Below are positions 33,246 to 43,804 of a stretch of 64,000 nucleotides of DNA, one piece after another. Positions within the stretch are counted from its first letter, which is position 1. Each line of letters opens with the position of its first letter. The notes beneath the pieces were generated by a model. The model was given only the letters and a program-made list of their open reading frames with translations. It had not been told where the DNA came from and searched no databases. This DNA is from Atlantibacter sp032062175 (GTDB lineage Bacteria; Pseudomonadota; Gammaproteobacteria; Enterobacterales; Enterobacteriaceae): NCBI RefSeq assembly GCF_032062175.1, contig NZ_DAMBQK010000018.1:1-64000 (forward strand), in the 5' to 3' direction. Made by a program: the position numbers and the translations under genes.

Positions 33246-33288
33246 TACATATAGTATTTAAAATGCCTGCCGCCGCTACATATTGTAT
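33242..33288 (+). promoter_or_regulatory. Paired NrdR boxes of nrdDG
   Basis: Two 16-bp boxes at 33242-33257 (TCACTACATATAGTAT) and 33273-33288 share the CTACATAT-GTA core and are offset by 31 bp, three helical turns. That matches the paired-box layout of NrdR, the nucleotide-sensing repressor of ribonucleotide reductase genes. Confidence 0.8.
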
Positions 33289-33447
33289 CAATCGACTATT
33301 ATTACAGCGTATCCAGGTGGCGGGTTCAGCGGTACGCTGTGGATAAAAACGGCCAGATTCAGGGATGTCTATGAACGCAATAACGAAAATGCGCCCTGTC
33401 TGTCTCTGAGCCTCTGTGGATAACCTGTTCTTTAAGATGGAGTGATC

Positions 33448-35585
<2,138 letters not shown>

Positions 35586-35586
<1 letters not shown>

Positions 35587-36050
35587 TGTACTTTCATCAG
35601 TATTACCCGGTCGACATCGTCAACGGGCCCGGCACACGCTGCACCCTGTTTGTTTCAGGGTGCGTCCATGAGTGCCCCGGCTGCTACAACAAAAGCACCT
35701 GGCGGCTGAATTCGGGGCAGCCGTTCACCCGGGAGATGGAAGATCGGATCATCAGCGATCTCAACGATACGCGGATCCCCCGTCAGGGGATCTCGCTCTC
35801 CGGCGGCGATCCGCTGCATCCGCAAAACGTGGCGGATATTCTGCAACTGGTGCAGCGCATTCGCGCCGAGTGTCCGGGCAAAGACATCTGGGTATGGACG
35901 GGCTATAAGCTGGATGAACTCAGCGCCGAACAGATGCAGGTGGTGGATCTGATCAACGTGCTGGTGGACGGCAAGTTTGTCCAGGATCTCAAAGACCCGG
36001 CGCTGATTTGGCGCGGCAGCAGTAACCAGGTTGTTCATCACCTGCGTTAA
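35586..36050 (+). CDS. nrdG: Anaerobic ribonucleotide reductase activase NrdG
   Basis: The 154-residue radical-SAM protein uses a [4Fe-4S] cluster and S-adenosylmethionine to make the glycyl radical on NrdD. The cluster motif CX3CX2C is in CVHECPGCYNKS (about residues 26-37). The start codon overlaps the nrdD stop (TAATG), so the two are translationally coupled. Length equals E. coli NrdG. It is convergent with the regulator gene that ends the inserted operon. Confidence 0.97.
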
Positions 36051-36083
36051 TCTTTTACAGCGGGCAGCTCGGGCTTCCCGCTG

Positions 36084-37994
36084 CTAATACCGGCTTACGC
36101 ACTCCATTGCTACCGCGTTAAATTCCGCAAAGTTCTGGCATCCGCACAGCCGCGTCATGGCGCGCTCCCGCAGGAAGGTGACGAAAATATCGTAAATCGC
36201 CATCGCCTCCTCGTACTCGCTTTTACTGATGGCGAGTAAAAAGATCATGTGCGCCGTTTCATCCCCCCAGGCGATCCCCTGCGGCGCCAGCACGGTATAA
36301 ACCACGGTTTTTTTCGCTAACAAACCCAGGGCATGGGGCAGCGCAATGCTGTCCCCCAGCAGGGTGCTGACGATGGCCTCACGCTCAATCACCGAGTCAA
36401 GGAACTCTCCGTCGACAAAGCCTTCATCCTGCAACTGGTCGCACAAGGTTTTGAACAGCGTTTGCTGGTCCATCGCGCCGTTGATAATGCGAAAATGGGC
36501 GGCATCAAAATATTTGTTCAGCATCCACGGACGGGTGCGATCCACCAGCACCAGCTTGCCGATCTGCTCCAACTGATAGTCGGTAGGAAATGGCGCAATC
36601 TGCACTACCGGTTTGTCTTTTTCGCTGATGCGCGCGGTGGAAATCACAAAGTCTTCGCTGATGCTCTCCCGCTGCTCATAGTCGCGCAGCGTCAGGGTAC
36701 GGGTAATGTCGATCTGCGGATATTTACGCGCCATCACCGCTTCGATCATCCGCACCATGGCATTACCGGCGTCGCACACCAGCAACACGCGCGGCTGGCG
36801 CTGGTAATCGATGTTGTAACTGCGCTCCAGCCCGACGCCGACGTGCAGCACCAAAAAGCCGATTTCGTTTTCGTTGATGGTATACGGCGTGTATTTCACC
36901 CAGCCAGACACCGCCGCCAGCGTCATATCCCACGCCATCGGGTAGTGCTGCTTGATGTTATCCAACAAGGGGTTAGGGATCATGATTTGATAGCGCACCC
37001 GGGTGATCATGGTTTTGACATGGGTGAGCATATCGGCATGAAGCTGCTTATCGTTCAGCAGGTTGTAGTTGTACTGGGTGTTAATAAAATTAAGGATGTA
37101 ATTGACCAGCGCCTCTTCATCATCGGCATTGATGGTGCTGGGCGCGATGTCCTGTACCTGGCGCGCGGCGATATGCACCTTCAGCCAGTTTTCTTCAAAG
37201 GCCGACAGCGGTTTTTCCGCCAGCCGTTGCAGTACGCCCGCCAGCTCGCGCGCCGCATGGCATACCGGTTCCGCCACCTCTTCACCGACAAACTCCGACA
37301 GCGGATAGCCTTCGCTGATGCGCCGCACCGCCACGGCGCAGTACAGGCGCAAAAACAGTTCGCCTTCATCGGTGAGACGGATATGAAAACGGCTGAAAAT
37401 TTCCGCGAGGATCGGTTGTAACCGTTCCGGCATTCCCGCGTTCAGCGCCTCTTCGATCACCAGCGGATGAGCCGGATCCTGTTGGGCCAGCGTCCACAGC
37501 AGATCGGTCAGACAGGCGCGGATCGCCATTTCACTGCCAAACAGTTTCATGCCGTGGCGGGGCCGCGTTTCCAGCGTCAGCTGATAGCGCCGCAGCCATT
37601 CGCGTACTTCCGCCATGTCGTTTTGCAGCGTGGCGCGGCTGACAAACCATTCATCAGCCAAATCTTCCAGCTTGATGGAAAACGCCGAGGTCAGGAAACG
37701 CACCATCAGATACTGCACCCGCTCCTGGCTAGTGCGCGGAATGCGCAGCACGTTCGGCTGCTGCGTCTGGAGGGTCTGATAGCTCGCCGAATCATCGATT
37801 CTCAGCTGGTAGCCATTGCCCCGGCTCAGTACAAACTGCGCGCCATGCTGGGTCAACAAGGCGTTCAGCGCAGTGATATCGGCGCGGACGGTGCGTGTGG
37901 AAACCGACAACCGCTGCGCCAGTTCATCCTGCGGCAGCGTTTCGTTTTGCAACATATCAAACAGTTGCGCTAAACGTTGGTTGGGGAATCGCAC
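36084..37994 (-). CDS. PRD-containing transcriptional regulator (MtlR/LicR type)
   Basis: The 636-residue protein has, in order, an HTH_11 domain (about 1-60), an Mga-like HTH (about 90-150), two PTS regulation domains (about 190-290 and 300-400; His274, His325 and His384 are candidate sites), an EIIB-like domain with Cys407 in LLVCDAGNA, and an EIIA-like domain with His554 in ALPHALG. Such activators are switched by PTS phosphorylation. The usual first histidine of PRD1 seems replaced (LFLRLYCAVAVRR). It is the last gene of a nine-gene operon, 13 bp after the aldolase, and probably controls that operon in response to its substrate. Confidence 0.85.
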   Translation of the reverse strand: MRFPNQRLAQLFDMLQNETLPQDELAQRLSVSTRTVRADITALNALLTQHGAQFVLSRGNGYQLRIDDSASYQTLQTQQPNVLRIPRTSQERVQYLMVRFLTSAFSIKLEDLADEWFVSRATLQNDMAEVREWLRRYQLTLETRPRHGMKLFGSEMAIRACLTDLLWTLAQQDPAHPLVIEEALNAGMPERLQPILAEIFSRFHIRLTDEGELFLRLYCAVAVRRISEGYPLSEFVGEEVAEPVCHAARELAGVLQRLAEKPLSAFEENWLKVHIAARQVQDIAPSTINADDEEALVNYILNFINTQYNYNLLNDKQLHADMLTHVKTMITRVRYQIMIPNPLLDNIKQHYPMAWDMTLAAVSGWVKYTPYTINENEIGFLVLHVGVGLERSYNIDYQRQPRVLLVCDAGNAMVRMIEAVMARKYPQIDITRTLTLRDYEQRESISEDFVISTARISEKDKPVVQIAPFPTDYQLEQIGKLVLVDRTRPWMLNKYFDAAHFRIINGAMDQQTLFKTLCDQLQDEGFVDGEFLDSVIEREAIVSTLLGDSIALPHALGLLAKKTVVYTVLAPQGIAWGDETAHMIFLLAISKSEYEEAMAIYDIFVTFLRERAMTRLCGCQNFAEFNAVAMECVSRY

Positions 37995-38007
37995 GTCACT
38001 CTCCTCG

Positions 38008-38751
38008 CTAGTAGCCTACGCACGCCCGGGTGATGGCGAGCAACTGGCGCACATCGTCCGGGCGGGTGTTTCCGCTCACCTTATCAATAATCGAACTATA
38101 GACGTGAGGAATGATTCTGGAGACGCCCGCATCCAGGGCAATCTGCAAAATCTCGCCGACGTTTTCTAAATCGATACCGCCGGTGGGCTCCAGCCAGAAG
38201 TCATAACGGGCGCAGGCTTCCGCAACCGCCTGATACTCGTCGCGGCACGCCAGGCCGCCCATCGGGAAATATTTAATCGAGCTACCGCCCATGTCTTTCA
38301 ACAGCGCAATGGCGGTTTCGATGGGCACGATGCCGTCCGCCGCTTTACTGCTGAGCGGGCCGGTGGAGATTTTTACTTTGCCCGCCGTACCGGTCGGCGA
38401 TACCAGGCCGTTGACTACCGTGTCGTTCTGCCCCAGCAGCGCGCGGCTGGTGGCCACGCCGGTAAACACCTGATTGACGTGTTGCGGCTGCACCTGGCGG
38501 GAGATTTCGCTCACCATCGCCGACTGCCTGGGATCGCCCGCGCCCAGCCCAACCGAGAGGGCATTGTCAATAAGCGACGCGTAGTCACGCATATCCGCCA
38601 CCGCGCTGGCAATGTCCGGGTAATTTTTGGAGAGCACGCCCACCAGCACATGGCCTTCCGCCGCTTCATAGATCTCGCGGGCGTTGTCTTTTGAACCCGC
38701 CAGCACGTTCAGGCAGACGCGATCGCGGTAAAAGTTGGGAGTCAGTTTCAT
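38008..38751 (-). CDS. KDGP aldolase-type protein (DgaF/EF_0839 family)
   Basis: The 247-residue TIM-barrel protein belongs to the family of Salmonella DgaF, which splits 2-keto-3-deoxy-6-phosphogluconate into pyruvate and glyceraldehyde 3-phosphate. Typical blocks are ALSVGLGAGD, VSPTGTAGKVKISTGP, SIKYFPMGGL with a candidate Schiff-base lysine, and FWLEPTGGIDLEN. Its start overlaps the stop of the DgaE-like gene (ATGA). In this operon it should take the keto-deoxy sugar acid phosphate made by the DgaE-like enzyme into glycolysis. I give no gene symbol because the substrate of this operon may differ from that of dga. Confidence 0.85.
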   Translation of the reverse strand: MKLTPNFYRDRVCLNVLAGSKDNAREIYEAAEGHVLVGVLSKNYPDIASAVADMRDYASLIDNALSVGLGAGDPRQSAMVSEISRQVQPQHVNQVFTGVATSRALLGQNDTVVNGLVSPTGTAGKVKISTGPLSSKAADGIVPIETAIALLKDMGGSSIKYFPMGGLACRDEYQAVAEACARYDFWLEPTGGIDLENVGEILQIALDAGVSRIIPHVYSSIIDKVSGNTRPDDVRQLLAITRACVGY

Positions 38752-39866
38752 GCGGTTTTCTCCTGGTTAATCACTTCGCTAATGCGGCGCGCCACAATCT
38801 CCAGTTGCGCGCGGTCAACGCTGCGCACGTCGGCTTCGATAATCCCTTCGTTGGCTTTGTAGCCACGGAAGTAAATGGCGTACTCGCCCTGCTTCAGGGC
38901 CTCTACCAGCTCGCCGGTAGCCACGCCGGTCACGGCTTCATCAAACTTGATTTCGGTGCGGGCGATGTCGCGTCCGGCGCTGTCCCACACTACGCGGGCG
39001 CTCACGCCGTTAAGGGTATTCAGCGCGTCGATAAACGGCGTCATTTTTTCCACCATCTCCGCCCCGCTCTCTTTCTGCGCGTGCAGATAAAGCTCGATGG
39101 CGCAGGTCAGGCCAAGAATGCCTTCTTTACCCACTTTCATCGCCCGACCAATGCCCGCCGTCTGGCGCTTCACCCACTCGACGTACTGGGTTTTGCCGAT
39201 CACCAGCCCGCTGGTCGGCCCTTCGATGGCCTTCGCGCCGCTGTAGATCACCAGGTCCGCGCCCGCGCGGTAGTAGCATTGCAGGTCTTCTTCCGCCGCC
39301 GCATCGACAATCAGCGGCAGGTTGTGTTTGCGGGCCACCACCGCCGCCTGCTCTACGCTGAGCATGCTTTTTTGCACGCAGTGGTGGGATTTGATGTAGA
39401 GAATGGCGGCAGTGCGCGGCGTGATTGCCGCAGCCAGTTGCGCGGCAGAGCATTCGTTGGCGTAGCCCGCTTCCACCAGTTTGCCGCCGCCCAGCGCCAC
39501 CATGGTGCCAACCGGCGCGCCGAAGTTGACGTTGTGACCCTTCGGCAGCACGATTTCGTTATTCTCAATGGGCGTGACGTGCAGGTTTTCCAGCAGCCAG
39601 TCGCTGTCCTGGACCAGAACGGCGGCCACCGACTGGGCAATCCCCGCTGAGGCGCAGGACACCACGGTCGCGCCTTCCACATCCAGCAGTTTCGCGATGT
39701 ATTCGCCGGTTTTGTTCACCAGATCTTTCATTTCGAAGTACTGGTTCATACCGGCCATTGCCACATCCACCACTTCCAGGCGCGGCGTGGAGACGCCCAG
39801 CGCGGTCATGCGGCCAGACGTGTTTATCACCTGTTTTAACTGGTATTTCTCAAAAATCGAAGGCAT
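38748..39866 (-). CDS. PLP-dependent SelA-like ammonia-lyase (DgaE type)
   Basis: The 372-residue protein belongs to the SelA-like PLP fold and resembles DgaE, which eliminates ammonia from D-glucosaminate 6-phosphate to give 2-keto-3-deoxy-6-phosphogluconate. It starts MPSIFEKYQLKQVINTSGRMT. The PLP lysine is in VIYSGAKAIEGPTSG near residue 213, after a DAAAEEDL block. Its start overlaps the end of the amidohydrolase by 17 bases, and its stop overlaps the aldolase start. Together with the aldolase it forms a deaminate-then-cleave pair. Confidence 0.85.
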   Translation of the reverse strand: MPSIFEKYQLKQVINTSGRMTALGVSTPRLEVVDVAMAGMNQYFEMKDLVNKTGEYIAKLLDVEGATVVSCASAGIAQSVAAVLVQDSDWLLENLHVTPIENNEIVLPKGHNVNFGAPVGTMVALGGGKLVEAGYANECSAAQLAAAITPRTAAILYIKSHHCVQKSMLSVEQAAVVARKHNLPLIVDAAAEEDLQCYYRAGADLVIYSGAKAIEGPTSGLVIGKTQYVEWVKRQTAGIGRAMKVGKEGILGLTCAIELYLHAQKESGAEMVEKMTPFIDALNTLNGVSARVVWDSAGRDIARTEIKFDEAVTGVATGELVEALKQGEYAIYFRGYKANEGIIEADVRSVDRAQLEIVARRISEVINQEKTA

Positions 39867-40983
39867 GTTCCGCGCTCCCTTGTTCGGTCATATAGTCCTT
39901 GCCCGCCCGTATGGCGGCAAGCGGCACCAGCAGTTTTTCAGCCTGTAAGCTGTCGTTTTCTGCATCCACCAGCAGCGTCGGTTGACGCTTTAGCGTAAAG
40001 AGGGTGAAGTCGGCATCCAGGCCTGGCTGGAGACGGCCCTTGGTTTTCAGATTCAGGCCGTCGGCGGCGTTGGCCGTCACGCAGTCAATGACCTGCGGCA
40101 GCGACATCCCGATAGCCAGAAATTTCGACATCACGTTAGCCAGCGAATACACCGGCCCGTTAATGCGGTTGCGGCAATAGATATCCGAGCTGATGGTGTG
40201 CGGCAGAATGCCTAAGCTGATGGCGCGTTTCGCCACCGCAAAGCTCAGGCTGGCAGTGCCGTGACCGACGTCGAGGCGCACCCCGCGCTGGATTGCCCGG
40301 GTCACAGACGCACGCAGCTCGCCGCCCGGCGTCAAAATACGGTTAGGTTTGCCGTTGTAGCAGTGGGTAATGATGTCGCCCGCCGTCAGGCGCTCGGCGA
40401 TCTCATCCAGGTCAGGCGGGTTATTGCCGATGTGCACCATCAACGGTAAATCGCCGTTCTGTTGCTGCATCGCTTTGGCGCGTTCCAGCGGGATAATGCC
40501 GTTTTCGCCCACTACGCTGCTACTCATGCGTGCCTTCAGGCCAACGATAAAATCAGGATGGCGTTTGACCGCTTGTTTCACCGCATCGCTATCGATGTTT
40601 GCCATGTTCGCCAGTTCGTTCTGGGCAATCAGGCCAACGCGGGAGATGTTCAGCAGAGCATAGACGTCGGTAGCGGCGTCGCGGGTCAGAGTATAAAAAT
40701 CATCAATCTCATCCGCGCCGGTGCTACCGGCATCAATCACGGTCGTCACGCCGGTGGCGATGCCGATGCTGTCCGGTTCATCGTGGTAAATCGGGGATTT
40801 TGGATAGCAGTGGACGTGGGAATCAATCCAACCTGCGCTGACGTAACATTCGCCCTGGAGATCAACGGTTTTCACCGCCGGGTCGTTTATCTCGCCCAGG
40901 GCGGCAATTTTGCCGTCCTTCACTGCGATATCACAGACCGTGTCGTCGACCAGACGCGCACGGCGCAGGAGTAAATCAAACAT
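39850..40983 (-). CDS. Amidohydrolase/deacetylase family metalloenzyme (EF_0837 type)
   Basis: The 377-residue enzyme has the amidohydrolase fold with the metal motif H56-V-H58 in GWIDSHVHCY, a probable carboxylated lysine in VGLKARMSSSV near 150, histidines in VHIGNN and THCYNG, and a late aspartate in ISSDIYC. Family members hydrolyse amide bonds such as N-acetyl or N-carbamoyl groups. In this operon it probably frees the amino group of a sugar acid before the DgaE-like step. It lies 44 bp after the DUF4310 gene. The family is TIGR03583-like by memory; the substrate is unknown. Confidence 0.8.
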   Translation of the reverse strand: MFDLLLRRARLVDDTVCDIAVKDGKIAALGEINDPAVKTVDLQGECYVSAGWIDSHVHCYPKSPIYHDEPDSIGIATGVTTVIDAGSTGADEIDDFYTLTRDAATDVYALLNISRVGLIAQNELANMANIDSDAVKQAVKRHPDFIVGLKARMSSSVVGENGIIPLERAKAMQQQNGDLPLMVHIGNNPPDLDEIAERLTAGDIITHCYNGKPNRILTPGGELRASVTRAIQRGVRLDVGHGTASLSFAVAKRAISLGILPHTISSDIYCRNRINGPVYSLANVMSKFLAIGMSLPQVIDCVTANAADGLNLKTKGRLQPGLDADFTLFTLKRQPTLLVDAENDSLQAEKLLVPLAAIRAGKDYMTEQGSAEHAFDF

Positions 40984-41027
40984 GTCTCTCTCCTGTGAAA
41001 GCGGGCGTTTGCACGCCCGCCGTGGGT

Positions 41028-41672
41028 TTAGCTAATAGCAATCGGGAAGATCGAACCTAAAATCATCGCGCCGAGGATCGCGCCGCCGGTGATCGGCTTC
41101 TGCCAGATATAAAACAGCAGCGCGCCAACCAGCGAACCGATGCCGATAGGAATAGACGCGGTCATGGCGCTGAGGATGATAAGCGGCCCGAGGAAACGGC
41201 CAGAGGCGTTACCGGCCCCCATCATCACGTCCGCCCCGTAGGTGGAATCGCTCTGGTTGATGGTGAACTTACGCGCCAGGATGATGACATAGCCAATCGC
41301 CAGGCCAATCGCCAGGCCCGTTGCCAGGGAAGCAATAAAGTTTTCCACCGGGAAGACAATGCCCGCACCCAGCAGCAGCGCCGGAACGCCGAGGCCCACG
41401 CCGGTTTGGATTGCCCCGCCGATATCCAGGATCCCCACTAGCGAACCTTCGATAATGCGGGCAAACAGGAAGCTGGCACCAAACGCCGCCACCGCGCCAT
41501 AGGAGCCGGTGTCGATGCCCGCTTTCAGCATCGCCACGAAAGCCACTTCGTTAAACGCGCCGATGCCGTACAGGTAGTACATGTGCGTCCCGGCAAACAC
41601 GCCGGAGGAGAGCAGGCCAACGAAGATCGGGAATGACCAGTCGGCAAACCAAAAACCTTTATTCTGTTCCAT
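41028..41672 (-). CDS. DUF4310 family membrane protein
   Basis: The 214-residue protein is highly hydrophobic, with about six membrane helices and glycine-rich segments (for example GVGLGVPALLLGAGIVFPVEN and LATGLAIGLAIGYVIILA). It corresponds to the DUF4310/EF_0832 family, which always travels with DUF4311, DUF4312 and the SFCGS protein. I infer that DUF4310 and DUF4311 form the membrane part of an importer for the operon's substrate. No phosphotransfer site is visible in it. It is 11 bp from DUF4311. Confidence 0.82.
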   Translation of the reverse strand: MEQNKGFWFADWSFPIFVGLLSSGVFAGTHMYYLYGIGAFNEVAFVAMLKAGIDTGSYGAVAAFGASFLFARIIEGSLVGILDIGGAIQTGVGLGVPALLLGAGIVFPVENFIASLATGLAIGLAIGYVIILARKFTINQSDSTYGADVMMGAGNASGRFLGPLIILSAMTASIPIGIGSLVGALLFYIWQKPITGGAILGAMILGSIFPIAIS

Positions 41673-41683
41673 TGTGGCCTCCG

Positions 41684-42460
41684 TTATTTGCCGCTCAGCG
41701 AGTTGTGGATCAGTTCGAGCCAGTTCGGCACGGTCATATGGAAGGATTCGATCATCTTCATGTCGAAGCCACGGAAGAATCCGCTCAGCACGAACAGCAG
41801 CACGATAGCGACCATCATCACTTTGGTGACGTGGTTCCAGCCGCTCTCTTCAACGCCTTTACCGATCAGAATGCCTAATACCAGGCCCGGAACGGCGTTA
41901 CCCATGATCAGCTGCGCCGCGCCGCCAAAAACGGTGGCCCAGAAACCGGATTTCTTACCGGCGTCGATGGCCGCCAGCCAGAAGATCACCGGCATCACGG
42001 TGTTGACCAGCAGGTTAGCCGCAGGCACCAGCACCTTAACGGCGGTGACCTGCAACGCTTCCGGAACGGAAGACGCGGTGAGGTTCAGGAAGGTCACGAC
42101 GATCATGCCGATGACGCCACAGGCGATCGCCATCTTTTTCGGATCGTGCAGGGTTTCGCCGACGTTGCGGTTTTTAACCATCAGCGCCGCCGCGCCCCAG
42201 TTCGGAATGATGCGGTGATCGACGTCCTGGGTGAACGAGCCCGCCGCCACCGACGACGCCCATGCGTTGAAGAAGAAGCCCAGACCGAAGGAGAAGTGAG
42301 AAGCCGGGTCCCCTTCACAGGAGTTCAGCTCCCCCAAAGTACGAAACGCGCCCATACCCTGTGTGGTAGGCGCATGAAACATGCGTGCAGCCCCAGCGCC
42401 CACGCCGACGCCAACCAGGCCGCCGATAATGAGCGATTTTATTAATATTATCAGGAACAT
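41684..42460 (-). CDS. DUF4311 family membrane protein
   Basis: The 258-residue protein has about six membrane helices, an N-terminal glycine-rich helix (IIGGLVGVGVGAGAARMFH) and a polar loop LNSCEGDPASHFSFG that could face substrate. It fits the DUF4311/EF_0833 family. Its constant partnership with DUF4310 suggests a two-subunit permease. In Salmonella dga operons the same position is taken by mannose-type PTS subunits, so these may be their functional substitute. That is an inference from context. Confidence 0.82.
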   Translation of the reverse strand: MFLIILIKSLIIGGLVGVGVGAGAARMFHAPTTQGMGAFRTLGELNSCEGDPASHFSFGLGFFFNAWASSVAAGSFTQDVDHRIIPNWGAAALMVKNRNVGETLHDPKKMAIACGVIGMIVVTFLNLTASSVPEALQVTAVKVLVPAANLLVNTVMPVIFWLAAIDAGKKSGFWATVFGGAAQLIMGNAVPGLVLGILIGKGVEESGWNHVTKVMMVAIVLLFVLSGFFRGFDMKMIESFHMTVPNWLELIHNSLSGK

Positions 42461-42483
42461 TAGTCTGCCCTTTTTAGTCAGAA

Positions 42484-42783
42484 TCAGCGTTGCGCGACGA
42501 AATCCACCTTGTCGAGATTGATGGCTGTCACGTTGACGGTCACATCCAGCTCCACGCTGTACGTGCGTCTTTCCCGGCGCAAAAAGAAGAACAGAAAAGC
42601 GTCTTTACGCACCGTTTCACGCGCTTGAACAACCTGCACATCCTGTGGCTCAATACGCAGTAAGATATGCGGCGATGCTTTCATCACCGTGGCCTGAACG
42701 TGGTTCAGGGCATCGGCAAAGGCGCGCGCTTTGGCTTCGCCTTTGCCGGAGACTCTCACCGTGGTGGTGAATTGCTCTTTCAT
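42484..42783 (-). CDS. DUF4312 family protein
   Basis: The 99-residue soluble protein starts MKEQFTTTVRVSGKGEAKARAF two bases after the SFCGS gene ends. It is predicted to alternate strands and helices, with a basic patch FFFLRRERRTY. It fits the DUF4312/EF_0831 family, of unknown function. Its size and position between the SFCGS protein and the membrane pair suggest a cytoplasmic accessory component of the transporter. Confidence 0.8.
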   Translation of the reverse strand: MKEQFTTTVRVSGKGEAKARAFADALNHVQATVMKASPHILLRIEPQDVQVVQARETVRKDAFLFFFLRRERRTYSVELDVTVNVTAINLDKVDFVAQR

Positions 42784-42785
42784 AC

Positions 42786-43148
42786 TCAGGCGCCGTGCTT
42801 CTTCTGCCACGCCTGTACCAGACGCTCGCCCAGCTCTTCTTTATCCATAAAGCCGAACCCCAGCACGTTGCAGCCTTCGTTGATGGCGGTGACGCCTTCA
42901 TCCACCGAGCGCATCCCGTATTTGGCTTTGTAACCGTATTTGGTCTGCGCCGTGATAGCGCCCGCGCCGCCGCTGCCGCAAAACGAGATGCCAAAGGTGG
43001 CGTTTTCCGCTTTCATCACGTCGCCCAGTTTCATGTCCGCCGCCACGCCCGGCACCACCACCGCACGCCCACCCGCTTTCTCAACGCCTGCCGCCACTTT
43101 CTGGCCTTTTCCCAGACGATCGCCAATCACAACTGTAATCTGTTCCAT
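42786..43148 (-). CDS. Glycine-rich SFCGS family protein
   Basis: The 120-residue protein contains the family hallmark ISFCGSGGAGAITAQ with Cys57. It starts MEQITVVIGDRLGKGQKVA after an excellent AAGGAG ribosome-binding site (the frame is open further upstream). The cysteine lies after a beta-strand in a glycine-rich loop, much like the phosphocysteine loop of PTS EIIB proteins (C-G-x-G-x-A/S). It could therefore be a phosphoryl carrier or a substrate-binding subunit. This likeness is my reading, not an established function. Confidence 0.82.
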   Translation of the reverse strand: MEQITVVIGDRLGKGQKVAAGVEKAGGRAVVVPGVAADMKLGDVMKAENATFGISFCGSGGAGAITAQTKYGYKAKYGMRSVDEGVTAINEGCNVLGFGFMDKEELGERLVQAWQKKHGA

Positions 43149-43158
43149 TCTTTGCTCC

Positions 43159-43497
43159 TTAAAGGTTGTCTTTCGCGACGTCGAAATGCACCGACAGCAG
43201 CCAGGCTTCTTCATCGGGAAGGTTGCCAAACGTGGCGACTACCTCGCGGGCAAGCGCCATCGACTCGGCTGAAATTTCGTCAAACAAACTGGCATCCACT
43301 TCCGGCAACGGCTCGCCGGTCACCGACCGGTGCGCCATAGCGCGAACGTGCGACGTCAGCATCTGTTCCTGTACCGCATTGGGAATGATGTGGTGATGGC
43401 GGAGTAAGGCATACACCTGCGCCAGCATGCGCTCGGCCAGCTCGCCGATCTGCGTCGCCTGCTCGCCCCCGTCGTTGATTACTGCTCCGTTATTCAC
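43159..43497 (-). CDS. Small PRD-domain protein (EF_0829/AHA_3910 type)
   Basis: This is essentially a single PTS regulation domain, with candidate histidines in ALLRHHHIIPN, TSHVRAMAHRS and LSVHFDVA. It has no DNA-binding domain, so it may sense PTS phosphorylation and act through the regulator encoded at the other end of the operon. The start is uncertain. GTG 43497 gives 112 residues, close to the usual length of the family as I recall it; GTG 43572 would give 137 residues but overlaps a 20-bp palindrome that looks like an operator. It is the first gene of the operon, 10 bp before the SFCGS gene. Confidence 0.7.
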   Translation of the reverse strand: MNNGAVINDGGEQATQIGELAERMLAQVYALLRHHHIIPNAVQEQMLTSHVRAMAHRSVTGEPLPEVDASLFDEISAESMALAREVVATFGNLPDEEAWLLSVHFDVAKDNL

Positions 43498-43565
43498 TCG
43501 CGTTACCCCGTTAATGGCTCTGGAGTAAAAGTAACGATGGGGGTTAAGAGTTTGTAGCGAGTTGT

Positions 43566-43585
43566 TTTCCACTTCGAAGTGGAAA
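43566..43585. promoter_or_regulatory. Perfect 20-bp palindrome, candidate operator of the inserted operon
   Basis: TTTCCACTTCGAAGTGGAAA is a perfect palindrome about 70 bases before the preferred start of the first gene. An isolated TTCCAC half-site recurs at 43609-43614. Its place suggests a binding site for the operon's regulator or another repressor. Confidence 0.55.
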
Positions 43586-43769
43586 GGCCGGTGGTGATAG
43601 TGATCTGTTCCACAGAAAACGCGGGATCGGCGATTTATCGCTGGAAATGTGTGATGGGTATCGCGGGAAAACGATCAAAACCGTTGTCGGAACAAACGAT
43701 CAGGCTGCGCAGAGAAAGCAAGAAATGTGACAGAGATTGGATTTACTTATGGCAAAACGTGCAGGGAAA

Positions 43770-43790
43770 GCGGGAGAAAACGCCTCCCGC
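43770..43790 (-). terminator. Weak hairpin downstream of cybC
   Basis: GCGGGAG and CTCCCGC pair around a seven-base loop 14 bases after the cybC stop on the minus strand, followed by TTTCCC. It may end cybC transcription before the inserted operon. Confidence 0.45.
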
Positions 43791-43804
43791 CAGCAGGAAA
43801 GCGA

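Noticed and set aside
36333..37421. Open frame of 362 codons on the plus strand
   Set aside because: It is a shadow of the PRD regulator gene, with typical antisense composition.
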